From Burkholderiaceae bacterium (lineage in GTDB: Bacteria; Pseudomonadota; Gammaproteobacteria; Burkholderiales; Burkholderiaceae_C): a stretch of 64,000 nucleotides of DNA. The notes beneath the pieces were generated by a model. The model searched no databases, was not told where the DNA came from, and saw only the letters and a list, made by a program, of their open reading frames with translations. Position numbers and translations under genes: made by a program. The stretch lies in assembly GCA_026125795.1 (NCBI GenBank), contig JAHCKM010000003.1, positions 62,001 to 126,000 of the forward strand. Reading direction: 5' to 3'. How positions within the stretch are numbered: the first letter of the stretch is position 1; every line of letters starts with the position of its first letter. This document shows, in pieces, positions 1 to 7,552 of the stretch.

Positions 1-1542
1 GCGTGCGCGCTCCAGCAGCGCGAAGTCGTAGTACTCGGGCCGCGGGGCCACCGTGGCGTCGCGCGACATGAGGTCCTCCGGCTCGGCCGGCGGCAGCAGC
101 AGGCGGCAGCAGGTCAGCGCCTCGTCGCGCTGGAACCAGACCTCGGTGCCGTGGCGCTCGGCGACGTCGTGCAGCGTCAGCGGACCCGGCGCATCGCCGA
201 GCGGCATCGGCTCGTGCTCCCAGCCCTGCAGCGCCTCCGGCGGCGCGGCCGACACCGGCCAGGCGAGATCGAGCTGCGTCAGCCGTTGCGCCGGCGTCAG
301 CCGCATCCGCAGCGCGCGGATGCCGAACTCGTCGTGCAGGCGCGCCGCCAGCCACGCCAGCGCGCGGATCAGCGTGAAGCTGTCGGCGCGAACCCAGAGG
401 TCGGTCGTCACGGCGTCGTCGTGCACCGTGAGGCCCGCGCGTGCCTCGATGGCCTGTCGCGCGGCGGCGAGCAGATCGGCGCCGCGCATGTCCTCCAGCA
501 CCCAGCGCGCCTTCAGCGCATCGGCCTGCCGCGCGCTGTGCGCGTCGAGGCGTGCGCTCATCAATTGCACCTCCTGCGCGATGACGCCGACGAAGCGCTC
601 GCGCTGCGCCGGCTCCATGTCGGGGTATGCGGCCAGGGTTTCGACGGCGGCGCGCAGGTTGGCGAGCGCGGCGCGGCTGCCTTCGGTGAGAGCGTGCAGC
701 GCCTGGTCGCGACGCGACTCGGCCTCGACGCTGCGCGTCACGTTCTCCAGCAGCAGCACGTAGCCCGACGGTGCGGCAGCCGCACTGCCGCCCGACGGGG
801 CGGCGGCTGTTTCCCCTTGCGCAGCCGGCACCGGCACCATCTGCACCCGCATCAGCTGGCCGGAGCGGCCCGCGGTGACAAAGGTGGCCAACGCGCGCTG
901 ACTGCCGTCGGCCAGCCGCAGCCGGACGTTGCCGAGCGCATGGTCGATCAGCGGCTGCTCGATGACGCCGTAGATCGAGCGCCCCAGCCCGATCGGCGTG
1001 CCCGGCGCCAGCGCCGCGAACAACAGGCGCGCGCGGTTGTTGTACAGCAGCACGCGACCGTCGAGGTTGCAGGCGACGATGCCTTGCGCCAGCTCCGACA
1101 CCAGCGCAGCCAGCCGGTTGCGCTCCTCCTCCAGCGTGGCCTGCGACTCGCGCACCTGGCGTTGCACGTCGCCGGCCAGCGCATCGCGCTGGTCCGCCAG
1201 CGCGTTGAGCGTGCGTGCGATCGCGCCGAGCTCGGCATCGCCGCTCGTGGGCACGCGATGGGCGCGGTGGGCGTCGAGCAGGATGCGCGCCTCCTGGGCC
1301 AGCTTGGCCGGACCGCCGAACAGCCGGCGCAGCACCGGCGCGAAGGCGATCGCGGTGGCCGCCACCACCAGCAGCAGCACGACCAGCAGCGCCACCGCAC
1401 GCGTTTGCAGCAGCGCCGATGCGGTGGCGCGCTCGGCGGCATCGAGGTCGAACCACGCCGCCGCTGCCACGGCGAGCACCGCCGCCAGCACGGTCGTGCA
1501 CAGCGCGAGCAGCGCGAGCGCCAGCCGCAACCGTAGCTTCAC
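1..1542 (-). CDS. Membrane PAS/pseudo-histidine-kinase protein, N-terminal 514 residues; probably continues into a 3'-5' exonuclease domain
   Basis: The frame is open from a GTG at 1542 to the window edge, so the protein is partial. It has two N-terminal membrane segments (about residues 7-28 and 48-67), a HAMP-like linker, and a PAS-like domain (about 125-215, with the phrase GIVACNLDGRVLLYNN). A kinase-like region follows in which the expected His box is replaced by LTEGSRAALANLR and no ATP-binding N or G box is visible, so it looks like a pseudokinase. The last visible residues, RPEYYDFALLERAR, resemble the linker that precedes a DnaQ/epsilon-type exonuclease domain in proteins often annotated as DNA polymerase III epsilon beside such symporter genes. 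That C-terminal identity is inference because the domain lies outside the window. The GTG overlaps the response-regulator stop (GTGA), which implies translational coupling. Confidence 0.65.
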   Translation of the reverse strand, partial: MKLRLRLALALLALCTTVLAAVLAVAAAAWFDLDAAERATASALLQTRAVALLVVLLLVVAATAIAFAPVLRRLFGGPAKLAQEARILLDAHRAHRVPTSGDAELGAIARTLNALADQRDALAGDVQRQVRESQATLEEERNRLAALVSELAQGIVACNLDGRVLLYNNRARLLFAALAPGTPIGLGRSIYGVIEQPLIDHALGNVRLRLADGSQRALATFVTAGRSGQLMRVQMVPVPAAQGETAAAPSGGSAAAAPSGYVLLLENVTRSVEAESRRDQALHALTEGSRAALANLRAAVETLAAYPDMEPAQRERFVGVIAQEVQLMSARLDAHSARQADALKARWVLEDMRGADLLAAARQAIEARAGLTVHDDAVTTDLWVRADSFTLIRALAWLAARLHDEFGIRALRMRLTPAQRLTQLDLAWPVSAAPPEALQGWEHEPMPLGDAPGPLTLHDVAERHGTEVWFQRDEALTCCRLLLPPAEPEDLMSRDATVAPRPEYYDFALLERAR

Positions 1543-1916
1543 GTGTCGCCAAGCCCCAGCATCTGCTTCACGCGCGTCAGCAGGTCCTTGGTGGAAAAGG
1601 GCTTGGTCATGTAGGTGTCGGCGCCGAGCGCCATGCCCTTGGCCATCTCGGTCTCGCGCCCCTTGGCGGTGAGCAGGATGATCTTGGTCGACTGCAAGGC
1701 GGGGTTGCCGCGGACCGCGGCGCAGACCTCGTAGCCCGATTTCCTGGGCAGCATCACGTCGAGCAGCACCAGGTCGGGCCGCTGCTCGCTGATCAGGCGC
1801 AGCGCGGTTTCGCCGTCGCCGGCGACCGCCACCTCGAAGCCCTCGCGCTTCATCAGGAACTCCAGCGAGATCACGATGTTCGGCTCGTCGTCGACGATGA
1901 GGATCTTCTTGCTCAC
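1539..1916 (-). CDS. Single-domain response regulator (REC only)
   Basis: This 125-residue protein is one receiver domain and nothing else. It has the acidic pair near the N-terminus (VDDEPN), phosphoacceptor Asp at about residue 53 (LLDVMLP), the conserved Thr (LLTAKG) and the Lys in MTKPF. No DNA-binding domain follows, unlike CrbR-type regulators, which end in a LuxR helix-turn-helix. It lies just downstream of the symporter-histidine kinase, its obvious phosphodonor, and overlaps the start of the next gene by 4 bases. It may pass the signal by protein contact, perhaps to the pseudokinase protein encoded next. That role is inference; the family assignment is secure. Confidence 0.93.
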   Translation of the reverse strand: MSKKILIVDDEPNIVISLEFLMKREGFEVAVAGDGETALRLISEQRPDLVLLDVMLPRKSGYEVCAAVRGNPALQSTKIILLTAKGRETEMAKGMALGADTYMTKPFSTKDLLTRVKQMLGLGDT

Positions 1917-1934
1917 GGCACGCGCCCGTCCGTT

Positions 1935-4706
1935 TCAGCCGGCCGCCTGCAGCTCGGTCTGCGCGCGCCGCGCATCGGTCGCCACCGGCAGCGTGAACGA
2001 GAAGGTGGCGCCTTGTCCCAGCTCGCTGTCGACCCACATGCGCCCGCCGAAGTGCTCGACGATCTGGCGGCTGATCGGCAGGCCCAGCCCGGTGCCGTGC
2101 GGCTTGTCCGTGAGCGTGTCGCCGGCCTGGCGGAACTTCTCGAAGATCACCGCGTGGTCGCGCGGCGCGATGCCCTTTCCGTTGTCGCGCACCTCGACGC
2201 GCAGCTGGTCGCCATCGCGGACGAGCCGCACCTCGACGTGCCCGCGTTCGGGATCGCAGAACTTCACCGCGTTCGACAGCAGGTTGATCACGACCTGCAT
2301 CATGCGGTCAAAGTCGGCCGTCACGCCGGGCACCTCGTCGGGCAACTGCATCGATACGCGCACACGCTTGTCGAGGAAAAGCTGGCTCGTGTTCTCGACG
2401 CTGTCGGCGATCACCGCGCGCAGATCGACGTTGGACACATTCCAGTCGAGCTGGCCCGATTCGATCTTGGCCAGGTCGAGCACCTGGTTGATCAGCCGCG
2501 TCAGCCGTTCGCTCTCCTTGCCGATGATGTCGAGGAAGCGCCGCCGCTCGGCCAGGTCGAGCTTGGGGTCCTCGCGCAGCACCTCCGACAGCGCGCGGAT
2601 CGACGTGAGCGGTGTGCGCAGCTCGTGCGAGATGGTGGACACGAAGTCGTCCTTCATGCGGTCGAGTTCCTTCAACTGCTCGTTGGCTGCCTGCAGCTCG
2701 CGCGTGGCCGCCTCCAGCTCCTTCGACTTGGCCTCGAGCTGCTGGCTGTACAGCACCACCTGCTGCGCCTCGGTCAGCACCTCGCGCAGATCGGCGGCGG
2801 TGAGGGCCTCTTCCTGCACGGTGGAGGCCATCATGATGCGCGCCGATGCGGCGCCGATGGCGCCGGCGAGCTGCGTTTCCACGTGATGCACCAGCTCACC
2901 GTCGGCGGCGAGCGCATCTTGCGGCCAGTTCAGGCCCTTGGCGCGCGCATAACGCGCGAACGCCTCGTTGGCCCCCGCCTCGCCGAGAAAGCGCGACAGC
3001 ATGCCGTGCAGCACCGGCACCTGCGCGGTGCCGCGCCAGAAGCGAGCGCGCCGCGCGTCGCCGGTGAACACATCGACGAACAGCGCCGCCTGATGCTGCT
3101 CCTCCGCGCTCTGCCTGCCTGCCAGAGAGACCAGCACGTAGGCGCCGATGTTGGCGATCATGCTCCAGATCATCGCGTGGGTGATCTGATCGAGCCCCTT
3201 GAGCCCGAACAGCTCGAGCGGCTTGAGCAACGGCCAGTCGAACAAGCCCTGCTCGATGATCTCGATCGGCAGCCAGTTCGAGCGCGCCAGCGCCGGCACC
3301 AGCAGCGTGTAGAACCATAGCGCGAAGCCGATCAGCAGCCCAGCGAGCGCGCCGTTGCGCGTGCCGCGCTTCCAGAACAGCCCGCCGAGCGTGACCGGCG
3401 CGAACTGCGCCACCGCGGCGAACGAGATCAGGCCGATCGACACCAGCGCGTAAGCCTCGCCGGCGATGCGGAAGTACAGGTAGCCGAGCAGCAGGATCAG
3501 CACGATCGCGCCGCGCCGGATGCCCAGCAGCAGCCAGGTCAGGTCGGCGCGTTCGGCCAGGCGCAGGCGCTTCAGGCGCAGCAGCAGCGGCATCACCAGG
3601 TCGTTGCAGACCATTGTCGACAGCGCGATCGTCTCCACGATGACCATGCCGGTGGCCGCCGACAGCCCGCCGATGAACGCCAGCAGCGCCAGCCCCTCCT
3701 GCTTCTCGGCCATCGGCACTGTGAGCACGAAGGTGTCGGCGTCGACGCCGGTGGGGAAGTGCAGCTTGCCGCCGAAGGCGATCGGCAGGACGAACAGGTT
3801 GATCGCCAGCATGTACAGCGGGAACAGCCAGATCGCCTTCTTCAGGTGGCGCTCGTCGGTGTTCTCGATCACCGTCACCTGGAACTGGCGCGGCAGGAAC
3901 ATGATCGCGAACATCGACAGGATGGTGAGCCAGACCCAGGCCGCATAGCCGCCGGCCAGCCCGCCTTCGAGCGGCGTCAGCAGGGTGCTGAGCTGCGGGT
4001 GCTCGGCGACGCGCTTGAAGAGGTCGCCCGCGCCGCCGTAGATCCCGACGGTGACGAACACACCGACGGCGAGGAAGGCCAGCAGCTTGACCAGCGACTC
4101 GAAGGCGATCGCCGCCACCATGCCCTCGTGGTGTTCGGCCGAGTCGAGGTGGCGCGTGCCGAAGGCGATGGTGAAGGCCGCGAGGATCAGCGCGACCCAC
4201 AGGCCCGTGTCCTGCAGCAGCGGCTGCGCGCCGAGGCCCTGCGGCATCACGATCTCCGGGTACTGCGTGAGGATCAGGTAGCTGTTGGAGATGCCCTTCA
4301 GCTGCAGCGAGATGTACGGGATGATGCCGATCACGGCGATGACCGTCACCACGCCGCCGAGCAAGGCGCTCTTGCCGTAGCGCGAGGCGATGAAGTCGGC
4401 CAGCGACGTGGTGCGGTTCTGCTTGGCGATGCGCAGGATCTTGCGCATGACGATCCACCACAGCGCGATCATCAGCGTGGGTCCGAGGTAGATCGGCAGG
4501 AAGCCCACGCCATCGGTGGCGGCGCGGCCGACGCTGCCGTAGAACGTCCACGCCGTGGCATAGACCGCCAGCGACAGGCTGTAGATCCATGGGTTGGCCA
4601 CGATCGAGCGGCCGGCGTCGGCGCGCTTGTCGGCATAGAAGGCGATGGCGAACAGCAGCCCGAGGTAGGAGAACGCCGCGCTGACGATCACCCACTCGCG
4701 CAGCAT
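1935..4706 (-). CDS. Sodium/solute symporter-histidine kinase fusion (CrbS/PutP-like sensor kinase)
   Basis: This 923-residue inner-membrane protein has about 500 residues of SSS-family transporter fold (some 13 hydrophobic helices, starting WVIVSAAFSYLGLLFAIAF). A linker with a coiled coil (about 645-685) leads to a HisKA domain with the H box SHELRTP (His about 694) and a HATPase domain with NLLSNAVKF, DNGKGI and GTGLGL. There is no attached receiver domain, so the separate REC protein downstream is the likely partner. In the related CrbS/CrbR system such a fusion controls acetate assimilation; the ligand here is not known from sequence. The ATG directly abuts the TAG of the upstream 65-residue membrane protein gene. 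Confidence 0.93.
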   Translation of the reverse strand: MLREWVIVSAAFSYLGLLFAIAFYADKRADAGRSIVANPWIYSLSLAVYATAWTFYGSVGRAATDGVGFLPIYLGPTLMIALWWIVMRKILRIAKQNRTTSLADFIASRYGKSALLGGVVTVIAVIGIIPYISLQLKGISNSYLILTQYPEIVMPQGLGAQPLLQDTGLWVALILAAFTIAFGTRHLDSAEHHEGMVAAIAFESLVKLLAFLAVGVFVTVGIYGGAGDLFKRVAEHPQLSTLLTPLEGGLAGGYAAWVWLTILSMFAIMFLPRQFQVTVIENTDERHLKKAIWLFPLYMLAINLFVLPIAFGGKLHFPTGVDADTFVLTVPMAEKQEGLALLAFIGGLSAATGMVIVETIALSTMVCNDLVMPLLLRLKRLRLAERADLTWLLLGIRRGAIVLILLLGYLYFRIAGEAYALVSIGLISFAAVAQFAPVTLGGLFWKRGTRNGALAGLLIGFALWFYTLLVPALARSNWLPIEIIEQGLFDWPLLKPLELFGLKGLDQITHAMIWSMIANIGAYVLVSLAGRQSAEEQHQAALFVDVFTGDARRARFWRGTAQVPVLHGMLSRFLGEAGANEAFARYARAKGLNWPQDALAADGELVHHVETQLAGAIGAASARIMMASTVQEEALTAADLREVLTEAQQVVLYSQQLEAKSKELEAATRELQAANEQLKELDRMKDDFVSTISHELRTPLTSIRALSEVLREDPKLDLAERRRFLDIIGKESERLTRLINQVLDLAKIESGQLDWNVSNVDLRAVIADSVENTSQLFLDKRVRVSMQLPDEVPGVTADFDRMMQVVINLLSNAVKFCDPERGHVEVRLVRDGDQLRVEVRDNGKGIAPRDHAVIFEKFRQAGDTLTDKPHGTGLGLPISRQIVEHFGGRMWVDSELGQGATFSFTLPVATDARRAQTELQAAG

Positions 4707-4904
4707 CTACTCGCCCTCGCGCTCGACAAGCCAGTACATCAGCCCGATCAGCGCCGCCCAGACGACGAACAGGTAGGCGTAGAAGATCGGGATGCCGAAC
4801 ACCAGCGCCGGGCGGTTGAACAGCGCGAGGAACGGGTAGTTGAAAAGCAGCGTGCCCAGCAGACACAGCGCGACGAAGGCTTGCGCCCTCTGCAGTTCGT
4901 CCAT
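4707..4904 (-). CDS. Small two-helix membrane protein preceding the symporter-kinase
   Basis: The 65-residue product starts MDELQRAQAF and has two hydrophobic segments (about 8-28 and 36-60) separated by a short FNRP turn, with charged termini. A strong GGAAGGAA ribosome-binding site precedes the ATG. Its TAG stop is immediately followed by the ATG of the symporter-kinase, so the two are almost certainly co-translated. The place matches that of small accessory subunits (DUF3311 or DUF4212 type) that precede SSS transporters, and on the other strand DUF4212 precedes the second symporter in the same way. I recognise no named family; an accessory-subunit role is inference. Confidence 0.75.
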   Translation of the reverse strand: MDELQRAQAFVALCLLGTLLFNYPFLALFNRPALVFGIPIFYAYLFVVWAALIGLMYWLVEREGE

Positions 4905-4959
4905 CCGGGTTCCTTCCCGCGGGTTGCGCGGGAATCGTATGTCAAAGGCTGTGCAAAGG

Positions 4960-4979
4960 GCAGGGGCTCCGACCCCTGC
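4960..4979 (-). terminator. GC-rich hairpin after prfB
   Basis: A 7-bp perfect stem (GCAGGGG/CCCCTGC) with a 6-base loop lies 5 bases downstream of the prfB stop. On the minus strand no convincing T-run follows, so it may be a weak terminator or an RNA 3'-end stabiliser rather than a standard intrinsic terminator. Confidence 0.3.
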
Positions 4980-4984
4980 AACGA

Positions 4985-6089
4985 TCACAGCCCCTGCTTC
5001 AGGCTCGCCTCGATGAAGGCATCGAGGTCGCCGTCGAGCACCTTCTGCGTGTTGCTGATCTCGACGTTGGTGCGCAGGTCCTTGATGCGGCTCTGGTCGA
5101 GCACGTAGCTGCGGATCTGGTGGCCCCAGCCGACGTCGGTCTTGCTGTCCTCCAGCTTCTGCTGCTGCTCGCGCTGCTTGCGCATCTCGTGCTCGTAGAG
5201 CCGGCTCTTCAGCATCTGCCACGCCTCGTCGCGGTTGCGGTGCTGCGAGCGGTCGTTCTGGCACTGCACCACGATGCCCGTGGGGATGTGCGTCATGCGC
5301 ACCGCCGAGTCGGTCTTGTTGATGTGCTGGCCGCCGGCGCCCGACGCGCGGAAGGTGTCCACGCGCACGTCGGCCGGGTTGATCTCGATCTCGATGGAGT
5401 CGTCGACCTCCGGGTAGACGAACACGCTGGCAAAGCTGGTGTGGCGCCCGCCGGAGGAGTCGAACGGGCTCTTGCGCACCAGCCGGTGCACGCCGGTCTC
5501 GGTGCGCAGCTGGCCGAAGGCGTAGTCGCCTTCGATCTTCAGCGTGGCGCTGCGGATGCCGGCCACGTCGCCTTCAGTCTCCTCGAGCACGCTGGCCTTG
5601 AAGCCCTTGCGCTCGCAGTACTTGAGGTACTGGCGCAACAGCATCTGCGCCCAATCGCAGGCCTCGGTGCCGCCGGCGCCGGCCTGGATGTCGAGAAAGC
5701 AGTTGGCCGGATCGGCTGGGTTGCTGAACATGCGGCGGAACTCGAGCTGTTCCACCGTCTCGCGCAGCTTGCCCGCGTCGGCCTCGATGGCCTTGAGGCT
5801 GGCGAGGTCCTCGTCGGCCTTGACCATCTCGTACAGCTCGCTGTTGTCGGCCAGGTGCGACTGCAGGTGGTCGATCGTGCCGACCACCGTCTCCAGCGTC
5901 TTCTTCTCGCGGCCCAGCTCCTGGGCCCGCTTGGGCTCGTCCCAGACCTTGGGGTTCTCGAGCGCGGCGTTGACCTCGTTCAGCCGCAGCGCTTTGCGCT
6001 CGTAGTCAAAGATACCCCCGTAACGCGGCGGTGCGCGCGGAGAGGTCGGCCAGCAGGGTGCCGATGGCATTGACGCGTTCGATGTCCAT
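4985..6089 (-). CDS. prfB: Peptide chain release factor 2 (programmed +1 frameshift)
   Basis: RF2 recognises UGA and UAA stop codons and releases the peptide on the ribosome. The gene starts at ATG 6089 with a 26-codon leader frame ([17 protein letters not shown]...) that ends at an in-frame TGA (6006-6008). A +1 shift continues into the long frame, giving a 367-residue protein. The leader ends LRGYL and resumes DYERK, matching the E. coli LRGYLDYD junction. The GGQ peptidyl-hydrolysis motif ([16 protein letters not shown]) and the family core ([13 protein letters not shown]) are present. Autoregulation follows from the frameshift: low RF2 lets the ribosome pause and shift. A single continuous frame would misplace the start. 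Confidence 0.97.
6005..6020 (-). promoter_or_regulatory. RF2 autoregulatory +1 frameshift site
   Basis: Read on the minus strand, CGGGGG-TAT-CTT-TGA-C carries every element of the bacterial prfB site: a Shine-Dalgarno-like G run three bases before the slippery CTT, the UGA stop, and a C after it that weakens termination. Confidence 0.95.
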
Positions 6090-6294
6090 GGGATCGTTGT
6101 CTTTTGTGCAGTGCAGCGTGCGCGATTTTCTCATGCGCGCGCCGCCGGCCGGTCATGGACCGTGAAGATGCCATGAAGCGCATCGAGGCCTGGGGTTTCC
6201 TCGGGGATGGCTTGCGTGGTGGCGATGCGAACTGTCAGACACCTGTAAGTGGGCGCAACGACCCTGCGCCCCAAGTTCAACGACGTCTGATCGT

Positions 6295-6603
6295 GTGCTG
6301 CTGCTGGTCAACATCCTGAAGACGATTGTCGAGATCGCCCTGATGGCGCTGGTGGGCCAGTGGGTGCTCGGCTTGCTTGCCGGTGCCAAGCGTGACACGA
6401 ACTTCTTCTACCGCGTGCTGCAGGTGGTGACCCGGCCCTTCGTCCGCCTGGCCCGTCTGCTCAGCCCGCCCATCGTGCTGGACCGCCATGTGCCGCTGGT
6501 GGCCTTCTTGCTCCTGGCCTTCAGCTGGCTGCTCGTGACCAAGTGGAAGATCGACCTCTGCATCGAGATCGGCATCGAGGTCTGCAAGGGAGCCACTGCA
6601 TGA
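6295..6603 (+). CDS. Hypothetical membrane protein
   Basis: The 102-residue protein begins at GTG 6295 (MLLLVNILKTIVEIALMAL). It has an N-terminal hydrophobic helix (about 2-30) and a second one (about 66-84), with a basic segment between them (RVLQVVTRPFVRLARLL). The layout recalls small YggT-like membrane proteins, but I do not recognise a firm family. The stop overlaps the ATG of the next gene (ATGA), so the two are translationally coupled. No upstream ATG exists in frame. Confidence 0.7.
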   Translation: MLLLVNILKTIVEIALMALVGQWVLGLLAGAKRDTNFFYRVLQVVTRPFVRLARLLSPPIVLDRHVPLVAFLLLAFSWLLVTKWKIDLCIEIGIEVCKGATA

Positions 6604-7178
6604 GCGGCGCCGTCGAGCGCCTGGACTATTGGGCGCTGCGCGCACGCGCGATCGTCGCGCTGGTGTTTGCCAGGCCGCGCATCGCCGAGCGGTGCTTCGA
6701 CGCCATGCTGCGCCGCTGGCCCGACGATGCCTACGCGCTGGCCAGCCGCGCCCATGTGCGCGCACAGGCCGGCCGCAAGGAAGAGGCGCTGGCCGACGCC
6801 CGTGCGCTGGTGGCCGCCCACCCGCAGCGCAGCGCGGCCGACTGGTTCAACCTGGCTTACCTGCTGGAGGCCACCGACCGCATCGACGAGGCCGAGAGCG
6901 CGTTTCGCCGCGCGGTCGACATCGACCCCAAACTCGACCGTGCCTGGTACGGGCTGGGCCTGGTGCTGATCCGCCAGCGCCGCTTCGAAGAAGCGGTGAC
7001 CGCGCTGAAGCGCAACACCGAGCTGCAGCCGATGAGCCCCTACGCCTGGTATCAGCTGGCACGCGTGCACATGGACCGGCAGCAGCCCGAGGAGGCGCGC
7101 AAGGTCATCCGCCACCTGAAGAAGTTCGAGCCCAAGGTGGCCGCGCAGCTGGAGCGCGAGACGGGGTTGGTGCCATGA
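6600..7178 (+). CDS. Tetratricopeptide-repeat protein
   Basis: The 192-residue soluble protein consists largely of helical TPR units. Clear repeats include DWFNLAYLLEATDRIDEAES, RAWYGLGLVLIRQRRFEEAV and YAWYQLARVHMDRQQPEEAR, ending in a VIRHLKKFEPK tail. There is no signal peptide. TPR proteins serve as protein-binding scaffolds; the partner is unknown. The ATG sits inside the stop of the upstream membrane-protein gene, and the DUF4212/symporter pair follows 115 bases later on the same strand. Confidence 0.85.
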   Translation: MSGAVERLDYWALRARAIVALVFARPRIAERCFDAMLRRWPDDAYALASRAHVRAQAGRKEEALADARALVAAHPQRSAADWFNLAYLLEATDRIDEAESAFRRAVDIDPKLDRAWYGLGLVLIRQRRFEEAVTALKRNTELQPMSPYAWYQLARVHMDRQQPEEARKVIRHLKKFEPKVAAQLERETGLVP

Positions 7179-7293
7179 CGAGCTGGCTCGTGATGGGTGT
7201 CGTCGGGGAGGCCGCCGCATGAGGGCGGCAGCGAGAAGGGTCGTGCGCGAGGTTCAACGCACGGGGTTGAAGTGAGTCCACAGGAGATGTGCG

Positions 7294-7551
7294 ATGCAAT
7301 TGACTGAAACGCAACGCCATTACTGGTCGAAGAACCTGCGCATGACGGCGCTTCTTCTGGCCATATGGTTCGTGGTGACGTTCGTCGTGGGGTACTTTGC
7401 CCGCGATCTGAACTTCACGTTCTTCGGTTGGCCGTTCAGCTTCTGGGTGGGAGCCCAGGGCGCGCTGATCGTTTATGTGCTGATCATCTGGTGGTACGCC
7501 TCGTACATGAACAGGCTCGACCAGGAACACGGCGTGGCCGAGGAGGAGTGA
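7294..7551 (+). CDS. DUF4212 small symporter subunit
   Basis: The 85-residue protein matches the DUF4212 family (putative solute:sodium symporter small subunit). An N-terminal aromatic segment (ETQRHYWSKNLRMT) precedes two membrane helices (about 19-38 and 50-72), and the tail is acidic. A CAGGAG ribosome-binding site lies 7 bases before the ATG. The stop is one base from the symporter ATG, the arrangement seen wherever this family occurs. It probably forms a complex with the large subunit. Confidence 0.92.
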   Translation: MQLTETQRHYWSKNLRMTALLLAIWFVVTFVVGYFARDLNFTFFGWPFSFWVGAQGALIVYVLIIWWYASYMNRLDQEHGVAEEE

Positions 7552-7552
7552 C

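Noticed and set aside
1215-3320. 701-residue plus-strand ORF opposite the symporter-kinase and regulator genes
   Set aside because: It is His/Arg/Gln-rich with no motifs and runs through well-supported minus-strand genes. It is an antisense shadow caused by high GC at codon position 3.
7175-7275. Two tiny ATGA-linked frames (15 and 18 codons) between the TPR gene and DUF4212
   Set aside because: They are too short, have no ribosome-binding sites, and look like chance in a GC-rich gap.
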